From: Pontibacter flavimaris | GTDB lineage: Bacteria; Bacteroidota; Bacteroidia; Cytophagales; Hymenobacteraceae | Assembly: GCF_001907195.1 (NCBI RefSeq) | Contig: NZ_LVWA01000002.1 | Coordinates: 124,001 to 188,000 of the forward strand | Length of the DNA stretch: 64,000 nt | Reading direction: 5' to 3' | In this document: one piece after another, positions 16,937 through 25,321 of the stretch | Layout: every line of letters begins with the position of its first letter | How positions within the stretch are numbered: position 1 is the first letter of the stretch | Notes under the pieces: generated by a model | Told to the model about the DNA's origin: nothing | Databases searched by the model: none | The model's input: only the letters and a program-made list of their open reading frames with translations | Program-made: the position numbers and the translations under genes

Positions 16937-17848
16937 TTAGTCTTTCTGGCTTGCCTGGAAGAGCTTTTGCTTTTCTTCCTTGGAGAGGCTCTCGTAGCCG
17001 GAGCTGGAAATCTTGTCAAGGATGCGGTCTATCTCGCTCTGGTCGGGGCTAATGGGGCCGTTGCTGCTACTGCTCTTGCCGTTGGGCTTGGCCCTGCCGC
17101 CGGTAAAGCTGCTGTGCGTTACCTTTAGCTTTGGCTTGCGCTTGAACAGGTTCGCGAAAAAATCGAGGACTGCCAGCACGGGTCGCCCCATGTCGTTGCC
17201 GCGCTGCAACTGCTTCACAAACAGCCACCCTATAAAGGCGCCGCCCAGGTGGGCAATGTTGCCGCCGGCGTTGTCGCCTACGGCACCGGAGATGGAGAGC
17301 AGCACCAGGAAAGCGGCGATATACTTTATCCGGACCGGGCCGATCAGGATCAGGTTGAAGGCGAAGTTAGGCAGCAGCGTGGCCGCGCCCACCACAATGG
17401 CCAGCACACTGGCCGAGGCGCCGATCATAAACGAGTAAGCGGCGCGATCCGCAAAGTATGGGATGAAGTTGTAGCTCAGCATGTAGAGCACGCCGCCGGC
17501 AATACCGCCCAGCATGTACAGGCTCAGCAATTTCCTGTCGCCCAGGTACTCGCGCAGCAGCTGCCCGAACCAGTACAGATTGAGCATGTTGAAGATGATG
17601 TGCAGGAAGCCCTCGTGGGTGAAGAAATAGGTGATCAGTGTCCAGGGGCGGGTGATGAAGATAAACAGGTCTGGGTTTAGCGCCAGGAAACGCATGGTGG
17701 CATTGTAGACCCAGGTGCCGCTCGTCAGGATCAGGATGGTGCGCGTCACGATCAGCACCACAAACACGATCACGTTGATGAGGATGAGCTGCTTGAGCGT
17801 GTTGTTGGGCTGCCGGAAAGCGTTTTTTATATCGTCGGTTATACTCAT
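16937..17848 (-). CDS. Rhomboid family intramembrane serine protease
   Basis: A 303-residue polytopic protein with six or so membrane segments. GASASVLAI carries the catalytic serine in the GxSx turn, and NIAHLGGAFIGW the catalytic histidine of the last membrane helix. HEGFLHIIFNMLNLYWFG is the usual HxxxN oxyanion region. A cytoplasmic tail of about 95 residues, with SEIDRILDKISSSGYESLSKEEK, follows; this tail is common in Bacteroidota rhomboids. The upstream gene on the same strand is a second rhomboid, 6 bases away. The substrates are unknown. Confidence 0.9.
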   Translation of the reverse strand: MSITDDIKNAFRQPNNTLKQLILINVIVFVVLIVTRTILILTSGTWVYNATMRFLALNPDLFIFITRPWTLITYFFTHEGFLHIIFNMLNLYWFGQLLREYLGDRKLLSLYMLGGIAGGVLYMLSYNFIPYFADRAAYSFMIGASASVLAIVVGAATLLPNFAFNLILIGPVRIKYIAAFLVLLSISGAVGDNAGGNIAHLGGAFIGWLFVKQLQRGNDMGRPVLAVLDFFANLFKRKPKLKVTHSSFTGGRAKPNGKSSSSNGPISPDQSEIDRILDKISSSGYESLSKEEKQKLFQASQKD

Positions 17849-17854
17849 TATGCC

Positions 17855-18634
17855 TTAGAAGTTACGGTAATCGTTGCGCTGCCACATTCTTACCAGTATA
17901 TACGCGAACAGCATGCCGCCGAGGTGCGCAAAGTGTGCTACGTTATCGCCGGGCACCCGGTTAAAGCCGGCATACAATTCGTACCCCCCATACAGCAGCA
18001 CAAAGTACTTGGCCTTTATGGGGATGGGCAGGAAGATGAGGAACAGCTCCAGGTTGGGGAACAGCAGGCCAAAGGCCATCAGGATGCCAAAAACGGCCCC
18101 GGAGGCGCCCAGCATCGGGCTGTTGAACACCTGCTCGAACACGTAACGCACGGCCTCCTTGCTTTCTTCTATATAGGTCGGGTTGTCAGGGCTGCGACGG
18201 AACTCCACGGCAAACTCGGTGTTGTAGCGGCCGTTGTAGTGCTCCTCCATGTAGTTATAGAAGGCCATCGGCTCGGGGTTCACCATGTAGGTGGCCGTTT
18301 CGCTTTCCAGGCCGTTGAGCTCGTAGGCGCGCACCCCGGAGTATAAAAGGCTGGCCCCAAGGCCCGTAATAAGGTAGAAAGCCAGGAAGCGCTGCGGCCC
18401 CCAGAACCGCTCCAGCATTGGCCCGAAGATAAAGAGGCTGAACATGTTGCTGAACAGGTGCGACCAGCCGCCATGCATGAACATGTGGGTGAACAGCTGG
18501 ATGGGGCGGAACAACTCGGAGCCAAAATAGTGCAGGGCAAACGTCTCCAGACTGATCACGCCGTTGATCTGCAACAGGAAAACAACCACGTTGATGATCA
18601 GGAGGTTCCTGACCATAGGGGTGATATTGAACAT
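17855..18634 (-). CDS. Rhomboid family intramembrane serine protease
   Basis: A 259-residue rhomboid. HMFMHGGWSHLFSNMFSLFIFG gives the HxxxN region, SPMLGASGAVFGILMAFG the catalytic GxSG serine, and NVAHFAHLGGMLFAY the histidine. It has a long extramembrane loop between helices (about residues 95-155) with many charged residues. It lacks the C-terminal tail of its neighbour 6 bases downstream. Both genes keep the full catalytic dyad, so both are probably active. Confidence 0.92.
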   Translation of the reverse strand: MFNITPMVRNLLIINVVVFLLQINGVISLETFALHYFGSELFRPIQLFTHMFMHGGWSHLFSNMFSLFIFGPMLERFWGPQRFLAFYLITGLGASLLYSGVRAYELNGLESETATYMVNPEPMAFYNYMEEHYNGRYNTEFAVEFRRSPDNPTYIEESKEAVRYVFEQVFNSPMLGASGAVFGILMAFGLLFPNLELFLIFLPIPIKAKYFVLLYGGYELYAGFNRVPGDNVAHFAHLGGMLFAYILVRMWQRNDYRNF

Positions 18635-18768
18635 GCGATTTTTTCTTTTTGGAAGTATAAGCTCCGTGCTTGAGACCCGAGCCTATACTTTGGATCAGTA
18701 GTAGTGTTGTGTTTCCTGTCTGAAAAACGGAACCAACCGTTTAACAATCAACAATTCAGCAGTTAAAA

Positions 18769-20625
18769 TCAGTTTTTCAGGAAAAGATCGTGCAGCTGGC
18801 TTAGCTCCATGATCACGAGCGTTTTCTGGCCGCCGGGCGTATAGTTCGGCACCTGGCATGCAAAAAGCCTGTCTACGAGCGAATTCATTTCCAGGTCGCT
18901 CATGCGTGCCAGCAGGCGCGCCGACAGCCGTTTGGCCATGGCGCGGGCCAGGTTCTCCCTTTTATCAAGCTTTAACGTAGCCGAATTGTTTTTGTACTGC
19001 TCAATCAACTCCTCCAGCAACTCTTTTTCGTCGGCAGCCAGCACATCGGCCGGTATGCCATTCAGGATGATGGTGTTGCCTCCGAAGTCCTCAAACTGGA
19101 AGCCCATGTCCTTAAACTCCGCCGCCAGCTCCTTTATCAGCACGGCATCGGCAGGCGAGAGCTCCACGGTTTGCGGGAACAGCAGCGCCTGCGAGGCCCC
19201 TGTCTTCTTCTGCAGCGAGGCCATGTACTTCTCGTAGAGGATGCGCTCCTGTGCCGCCTGCTGGTCTATCACCATCATTCCGGATTTCACCTGCACCAGC
19301 AGGTATTTCTGGTGTATCTGGATGGCTTTCTTAGCAGAGGCAGGCGCTGTGTCCGGCGCAGCAAAGGCGTTGCTCAACAGGCCTGTTTCTGAAGTGCCCA
19401 TACTTGCGCGCTCCTGCTGCTGCACGTCTTTCATCGGCTCATACAGCTGCTCCCATCCCCTGGAAACGGCGCGCTTGGTGGTGGCCGGCGGCGTAAAGCC
19501 CGGAAAAGAAGTGCTCCCGCCACTGCCAGAGGTTTTCCGCTCCGGCTCAAACTCGCTGTTAAAGCCACCCTGCAAACGGATGGGCTGCAGCGGCGCGTAG
19601 TTCACATCCTGCTCAAAGTCCAGCGAGGGGGCAATGTTGTAGGCACCGAGGGCACGTTTCACGGCCGCATGTACAATGGCATACACCGTTTTCTCGTCCT
19701 CAAACTTTATCTCCGTCTTGGTCGGGTGCACGTTGATGTCGATCTTCTCCGGGTCGATCTCGATGAAGAGCACGTAGAACGGGTGGTTCTCCTTGGCCAC
19801 CAGTCCCTCAAAGGCCGTCATCACGGCGTGGTTCAGGTAGCCGCTCTTCACAAAGCGGTTGTTGACGAAAAAGAACTGCTCACCGCGCGTTTTCTTGGCG
19901 TGCTCCGGCTTGCCAATGTAGCCTTTCACCACCAGAAAGCCCGTGTCCTCCTCGCAGTAGGCCATCTGGTTTTTATAGGTACTGCCCAGTATACTGACAA
20001 TCCGCTGGCTCAGCTTGGTGGCGGGCAGGTTAAACACCTCCAGTTCGTTGTGGTGCAGCGAGAAGGCGATGTCTGGGTAAGCCAGGGCCACCCGCTGGAA
20101 CTCCTCCAGGATGTGGCGCATCTCCACTGCGTTGGACTTGAGGAAGTTACGGCGCGCCGGCACGTTATAAAAGAGGTTCTTGACGGCGATGGAGGTTCCC
20201 TCCGGCGTGACCACCGGCTCCTGCGCCACCACTTCGGAGCCTTCTATCAGCAGCCTGGTGCCCGTTTCGGCCCCGGTTGGCTTGGTTTTAAGCTCTACCT
20301 GCGCCACCGCTCCGATCGAGGCCATGGCCTCGCCCCGGAACCCCATCGTGCGGATGCGGAACAGGTCGTCGGTGGTGCGGATCTTGGAGGTGGCGTGGCG
20401 CTCAAAGCACATGCGGGCGTCGGTCTCGGTCATGCCTACCCCATTGTCCACCACCTGCACCAGCTGCTTGCCTGCCTCTTTCACGATCAGTTGGATGCTG
20501 GTGGCCTGCGCGTCGATGGCGTTCTCCAGCAATTCCTTCACCACGGAGGCAGGGCGTTGCACCACCTCGCCAGCCGCAATCTGGTTGGCAAGGAAATCAG
20601 GCAGTAAATGTATGATATCGGGCAT
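18769..20625 (-). CDS. mutL: DNA mismatch repair protein MutL
   Basis: A 618-residue MutL. The N-terminal GHKL ATPase has ELLENAIDAQAT, VVDNGVGM, RHATSK and GFRGEAMASI. A Ser/Thr/Pro-rich linker lies near 360-430. The C-terminal domain carries DQQAAQERILYE, which fits the endonuclease motif DQHA(x)2E(x)4E with Gln for His. The second metal site, usually CPHGRP, is PNYTPGGQ. Nuclease activity is therefore uncertain. No other mut gene is adjacent. Confidence 0.95.
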   Translation of the reverse strand: MPDIIHLLPDFLANQIAAGEVVQRPASVVKELLENAIDAQATSIQLIVKEAGKQLVQVVDNGVGMTETDARMCFERHATSKIRTTDDLFRIRTMGFRGEAMASIGAVAQVELKTKPTGAETGTRLLIEGSEVVAQEPVVTPEGTSIAVKNLFYNVPARRNFLKSNAVEMRHILEEFQRVALAYPDIAFSLHHNELEVFNLPATKLSQRIVSILGSTYKNQMAYCEEDTGFLVVKGYIGKPEHAKKTRGEQFFFVNNRFVKSGYLNHAVMTAFEGLVAKENHPFYVLFIEIDPEKIDINVHPTKTEIKFEDEKTVYAIVHAAVKRALGAYNIAPSLDFEQDVNYAPLQPIRLQGGFNSEFEPERKTSGSGGSTSFPGFTPPATTKRAVSRGWEQLYEPMKDVQQQERASMGTSETGLLSNAFAAPDTAPASAKKAIQIHQKYLLVQVKSGMMVIDQQAAQERILYEKYMASLQKKTGASQALLFPQTVELSPADAVLIKELAAEFKDMGFQFEDFGGNTIILNGIPADVLAADEKELLEELIEQYKNNSATLKLDKRENLARAMAKRLSARLLARMSDLEMNSLVDRLFACQVPNYTPGGQKTLVIMELSQLHDLFLKN

Positions 20626-21054
20626 CCGCTTTTCTAACTCCTTCTAACTATATAGTTTATCTTTAGTAAAATAAGGCCGGTTCTGCCATTGTGGCCAAAT
20701 ATTTGCTCATTCTTATTTGTAAATACAGAACTATTTCAGCGAAAAATATATTATAAATTTACAGACCGCTTCTACATCAGGGGCTGAAGTTCTGCTAACG
20801 GTTTGGCTCTCCTTTTTGTCTGGAAAAGTATGACAAACCAATATATCAAAGCCGGGGCTGGTGGCGTTAGCACTCTGAAGACTCCCCCTTAGTGCCACTT
20901 AAGCTGCAGATAGGTTGCAAGGGCCTCCTTCTACTTATCAGGCCAGTCAGCAAAAAAGCCGCCAAACAAGCTGAAATTGTCTGTAATTCTGAGCCGCCTT
21001 GTGCAAAATTAGGCTTAATTTTGACTTGTTCCAATAATTAAATAGTAGCGTAGG
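20626..21054. other. Intergenic, no gene seen
   Basis: About 430 bases between the divergent mutL and the NagZ-like gene. The sequence near 20700-20760 is A+T-rich and likely holds promoters for both. I find no convincing TAnnTTTG pair, hairpin terminator or RNA gene. Confidence 0.5.
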
Positions 21055-24003
21055 ATGTTGAAGAATTTTAGTGTAGGTGTGTTGATTCTTGTTTTTCTTG
21101 TCATGGGTCCCCTGATGTCGTTTAACCCGTCAGAGGAGATTATCGTGAGCACCCGGGAACAGCAATGGGTCGACAGCGTGCTTACCTCCCTTACCCCTGC
21201 GCAACGGATCGGCCAGCTGTTTATGGTGGCCGCCTACTCCAACAAAGACCAAAAGCACGTCAACCACGTCGACTCCCTGGTAAGCCAGTACAACATTGGC
21301 GGCCTGATGTTCATGCAGGGCGGGCCCAAGCGCCAGGCCATCCTTACCAACCGCTTCCAGGGGCAGGCCAAGGTGCCGCTGCTGGTGGCCATGGATGCCG
21401 AGTGGGGCCTGAACATGCGCCTGGACAGCAGCATGCACTTTGCCCGCCAGATGACGCTGGGCGCCATGCACGACGAGCGCTACGTGTACCTGATGGCCCG
21501 CGAGATAGCCCTGAAGATGAAGCGCCTGGGCGTGAACGTGAGCTTCTCGCCGGTGCTGGACGTGAACAACAATGCCAACAACCCGGTGATCGGCACCCGC
21601 TCCTTCGGGGAGTCCAAGGAAACCGTGAGCCGCTATGGCGTGGCCTATATCCGCGGCCTGCAGGACCACGGCGTGATGGCGGTGGCCAAGCACTTCCCCG
21701 GCCACGGCGACACCGATACCGACTCCCATTACAACCTGCCCATCCTGCAGCACGACATGAAACGCCTGACGGAGGTAGAGCTCTACCCGTTTAAGCAGTC
21801 GTTCGATGCCGGCGTGATGGGCGTGATGGTGGCGCACTTATACTTGCCCAACGTGGACTCCACCAAGAACCAGGCAGCCACCTTGTCCAAGCCTATCGTG
21901 ACAGGCCTCCTGAAGGAGAAAATGAAGTATAAAGGGCTGGTGTTTACCGATGCCCTGAATATGCAGGGCGTGAGCCGCTACCATAAGCCCGGCGAACTGG
22001 ACCTGAAGGCCCTGCTGGCAGGCAACGATGTGCTCCTGTTCCCGGAGGACGTGCCCACGGCGGTAGATAAAATTACGAAGGCGGTAAAGAAAGGACAGAT
22101 CACGCAGGCGGAGATAGACCAGCGCGTGCGCAAGATCCTGCACGCCAAGTACTGGGCCGGCCTGAACAAGTATAAGCCCGTAAAGCTGGAGAACCTCGAG
22201 CAGGACATCGACCGCCCCGCCAGCCGCGTGGTGCAGGAGCAGCTCTACGAGCACGCCGTAACGGTGGTGGAGAACGAGAAGAACCTGATCCCCTTCCGTA
22301 ACCTGGATACCCTAAGTATAGCCTCTGTAGCGGTGGGCGCCTCCGTGAACAACGCCTTCCAGGAGACGATGGCCAACTATGCGCCCGTCAACCGCTTCAC
22401 CATCCCCGACCGCTACGCCCCCGACTCCGCCTTTACCAACATCATCCCGCAGCTGGCGGATAACGATGTGGTGGTGGTGAGCATCCATGGCATGAACAGC
22501 ACACCCGCTAAGAACTACGGCATCGGTACCGGCACACTGGCCTTTATCCAGTACCTGCGCGAGCGCACCGATAAGAAAGTGGTGGTAGCCGTGATGGGCA
22601 ACGCCTATAGTCTGAAACTATTCGAGGACAACAAGTGGGTGGTAGCCGGTTATGAGGACAACCCGATCTCGCAGTCGCTGGTGCCGCAGGTGCTGTTTGG
22701 CGCCCGGGCCGCCCAGGGCAAGCTGCCGATCTCTGCCTCCGCCAAGTATACGGCCGGCACCGGCCTGCCCACCGCCACCTTGGGCCGCCTGAAGTATGGC
22801 GTGCCGGAGAGCGTGGGCATGGATTCCAAAACCCTGGCCCAGATCGACAACATTGCCACCGAGGCAATTGCCTACGCTGCCACGCCAGGCATGCAGGTGC
22901 TGGTGGTAAAGGATGGCACCGTGATCTACAACAAAGCCTATGGCCACTATACTTACGACGCCGCCAAGCCAGTAACCAGGAATACCATTTACGACATCGC
23001 CTCCATCACCAAGGTGGCCGCCACGCTGCAGGCCATCATGTTTTTGAAGGACCAGGGCAAGATCAGCCTGGACGAGAAGCTGGGCACGTACCTGCCTGAG
23101 GTGAATGGCACCAACAAGGAGAACCTGGTGCTGCGCGACATCCTGGCGCACCAGGCCGGCCTGAAGCCGGGCATCCCGACCTGGCAGAAGACGATAGACA
23201 ACCGCAAGCTGAAGGAGACCTTCTACGCCAGCACCCAAAACGACACGTACATGAACGAGGTCATCCCGGGGGTATACTCTATCAACTCCATGGAGGACTC
23301 CCTGTGGGCCTGGACCGTGAAGACACCGCTGATGCCGAAACATAAAACGGGTAATTACGACTACGCCTACAGCGACCTTGGCTTCTACATCATGAAGCGT
23401 CTGGCCGAAACCATGCTCAACCAGCCGCTGGAGGAGTTTATGGACCAGAACTTCTACGCCCCGCTGGGCCTGGGCACCTTAACGTATACGCCGCTGCTCA
23501 AGCACCCGCGCGAGATCATCGCCCCCACGGAGGATGACAACTATTTCCGCAAGAACCTGATCCGGGGCACCGTGCACGACCAGGGAGCCGCCATGATGGG
23601 TGGCGTGGGCGGCCACGCCGGACTATTCTCGAACGCCAACGACCTGGCCATCCTGATGCAGATGAACATGAACAACGGCAACTACGGCGGGCACAAATAC
23701 TATACTTCGGAGGTGGTGTCGGAGTTTGCGGCAAGGCAGTTTGAGGGCAGCCGCCGCGGCCTGGGCTGGGATAAGCCCGCCCCGGACGGCAACGGCCCAA
23801 CCTCCAGCCTGGCCTCGCCAAGCACCTTCGGCCACACCGGCTTTACCGGCACCGCCGCCTGGACAGACCCCGACAACAAGCTGATCTACATTTTCCTGTC
23901 GAACCGGGTGTACCCTGACGCCAGCAACAACAAGCTGGTAAAGTATAACATCCGCACCCGGATACACGATGTGATCTACAAGGCCATGGTACCCAAAACA
24001 TAA
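21055..24003 (+). CDS. GH3 beta-N-acetylhexosaminidase fused to serine beta-lactamase-like domain
   Basis: A 982-residue exported fusion. Residues about 30-390 are a family GH3 domain of NagZ type: KHFPGHGDTDTDSHYNLP is the NagZ signature loop and GLVFTDALNMQGV carries the nucleophile Asp. Residues about 395-575 are a linker/GH3 C-domain. Residues about 600-980 are a class C beta-lactamase-like serine hydrolase with SITK (the S-x-x-K motif), AYSDLGF in the Y-x-N position (Asp replaces Asn) and GHTGFTG as the KTG equivalent. The combination points to cell-wall glycopeptide recycling or remodelling in the periplasm. bshA follows 75 bases downstream. Confidence 0.9.
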   Translation: MLKNFSVGVLILVFLVMGPLMSFNPSEEIIVSTREQQWVDSVLTSLTPAQRIGQLFMVAAYSNKDQKHVNHVDSLVSQYNIGGLMFMQGGPKRQAILTNRFQGQAKVPLLVAMDAEWGLNMRLDSSMHFARQMTLGAMHDERYVYLMAREIALKMKRLGVNVSFSPVLDVNNNANNPVIGTRSFGESKETVSRYGVAYIRGLQDHGVMAVAKHFPGHGDTDTDSHYNLPILQHDMKRLTEVELYPFKQSFDAGVMGVMVAHLYLPNVDSTKNQAATLSKPIVTGLLKEKMKYKGLVFTDALNMQGVSRYHKPGELDLKALLAGNDVLLFPEDVPTAVDKITKAVKKGQITQAEIDQRVRKILHAKYWAGLNKYKPVKLENLEQDIDRPASRVVQEQLYEHAVTVVENEKNLIPFRNLDTLSIASVAVGASVNNAFQETMANYAPVNRFTIPDRYAPDSAFTNIIPQLADNDVVVVSIHGMNSTPAKNYGIGTGTLAFIQYLRERTDKKVVVAVMGNAYSLKLFEDNKWVVAGYEDNPISQSLVPQVLFGARAAQGKLPISASAKYTAGTGLPTATLGRLKYGVPESVGMDSKTLAQIDNIATEAIAYAATPGMQVLVVKDGTVIYNKAYGHYTYDAAKPVTRNTIYDIASITKVAATLQAIMFLKDQGKISLDEKLGTYLPEVNGTNKENLVLRDILAHQAGLKPGIPTWQKTIDNRKLKETFYASTQNDTYMNEVIPGVYSINSMEDSLWAWTVKTPLMPKHKTGNYDYAYSDLGFYIMKRLAETMLNQPLEEFMDQNFYAPLGLGTLTYTPLLKHPREIIAPTEDDNYFRKNLIRGTVHDQGAAMMGGVGGHAGLFSNANDLAILMQMNMNNGNYGGHKYYTSEVVSEFAARQFEGSRRGLGWDKPAPDGNGPTSSLASPSTFGHTGFTGTAAWTDPDNKLIYIFLSNRVYPDASNNKLVKYNIRTRIHDVIYKAMVPKT

Positions 24004-24077
24004 AATTATTTAAGTACTTTCGCGAGTGCAGCAACAAAATGGGGCTGCACTTGTTTTTTTGCCATACATCCCCAACT

Positions 24078-25214
24078 ATGAGAATTGGTATTGTCTGTTA
24101 CCCAACCTTTGGCGGCAGCGGCGTGGTAGCCACTGAGCTTGGCAAAGCCCTGGCCCTGATGGGGCACCAGGTTCACTTCATCACCTATAGCCAGCCGGCC
24201 CGTCTCGATATCTTCAACGAGAATCTTTTCTATCACGAAGTATACATCCCCACCTACCCCCTGTTTCAGTACCCGCCCTATGAGTTGGCGCTGGCCAGTA
24301 AGATGGTAGACATCGTCCGGTTTGAGAAGCTCGACGTGCTGCACGTGCATTACGCCATCCCGCATGCCTCAGCCGCCTACATGGCCAAGCAGATCCTGCG
24401 CACCAAGGGCATCAACATCCCCGTGATCACGACGCTGCACGGCACCGACATTACGCTGGTGGGCAAGGACGCCTCTTTTGAGCCGGTCGTAACCTTCAGC
24501 ATCAACCAGTCGGATGGGGTGACGGCCGTTTCGGACAGCCTGCGCGCCGAAACCTATGACTTCTTCCAGATAGAGAAAGACATTGAGGTGATCCCCAACT
24601 TTATAGACCTGGAGAAGTTCAGGCGCCAGAAGAAAGAGCACTTCCGTTTGGCCATAGCGCCCAACAACGAGAAGCTGCTCGTGCATACCTCCAACTTCCG
24701 GGGCGTGAAGCGCGTGGAGGACGTGATCCGGATCTTTGCGAAGGTGCACGAGAAAATGCCAAGCCGCCTGTTGATGGTAGGGGACGGCCCCGAGCGCCCG
24801 AAAATGGAAAAGCTGTGCCGCGAGCTGCAGATTTACCAGGATGTGCGCTTTCTGGGTAAACTGGAGGCCGTGGAGGAGGTGCTTTCCATTTCCGACCTGT
24901 TTTTGATGCCCTCCGAAAAGGAAAGCTTTGGCTTGGCCGCCCTGGAGGCCATGGCGTGCGAGGTGCCGGTGATCTCCTCCGACGCCGGGGGCATACCGGA
25001 GCTCAACATCAACGGCGTAACGGGGTTTGTGAGCCCGGTCGGCGCTGTGGATGAGATGGTGCAGAACGCCCTTTACATACTCGACGATGAGCACCTGCCG
25101 CAGTTTAAGGCCAATGCCCTGCAGCGCGCCAGAGATTTTGACGTCCAGAAGATCGTACCGGTGTATGAAGGGTTCTACCAGCGCATTATAAAGGAGCAGT
25201 TGGCCCTGTTGTAG
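24078..25214 (+). CDS. bshA: N-acetyl-alpha-D-glucosaminyl L-malate synthase
   Basis: The ATG at 24078 (MRIGIVCYPTFGGSGVVATELGKALA) is preferred; the open frame starts 13 codons earlier. The 378-residue GT4 retaining glycosyltransferase makes the first bacillithiol intermediate from UDP-GlcNAc and malate. FGGSGVVATELG binds the donor, HVHYAIPHA, TLHGTDITLVG and VSDSLRAET follow, and the C-terminal ESFGLAALEAMACEVPVISSDAGG is the GT-B donor site. The other bsh genes are not in the window. Serine and cysteine genes at 25.3-28.5 and 59-61 kb would supply the cysteine. Confidence 0.93.
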   Translation: MRIGIVCYPTFGGSGVVATELGKALALMGHQVHFITYSQPARLDIFNENLFYHEVYIPTYPLFQYPPYELALASKMVDIVRFEKLDVLHVHYAIPHASAAYMAKQILRTKGINIPVITTLHGTDITLVGKDASFEPVVTFSINQSDGVTAVSDSLRAETYDFFQIEKDIEVIPNFIDLEKFRRQKKEHFRLAIAPNNEKLLVHTSNFRGVKRVEDVIRIFAKVHEKMPSRLLMVGDGPERPKMEKLCRELQIYQDVRFLGKLEAVEEVLSISDLFLMPSEKESFGLAALEAMACEVPVISSDAGGIPELNINGVTGFVSPVGAVDEMVQNALYILDDEHLPQFKANALQRARDFDVQKIVPVYEGFYQRIIKEQLALL

Positions 25215-25240
25215 CCTGCCGTTCACAGAAGCATAACATC

Positions 25241-25281
25241 AAAAAGAACCTGTCTGCTGCTGCACGGCCGGTTCTTTTTTT
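25241..25281 (+). terminator. bshA terminator
   Basis: AAAAAGAACC pairs with GGTTCTTTTTTT around a loop of about 20 bases; the T-run is strong. It begins 27 bases after the bshA stop. Confidence 0.85.
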
Positions 25282-25321
25282 ATACCTTACGGGCTTACTT
25301 CGTTAGGAACCATACCTTACC

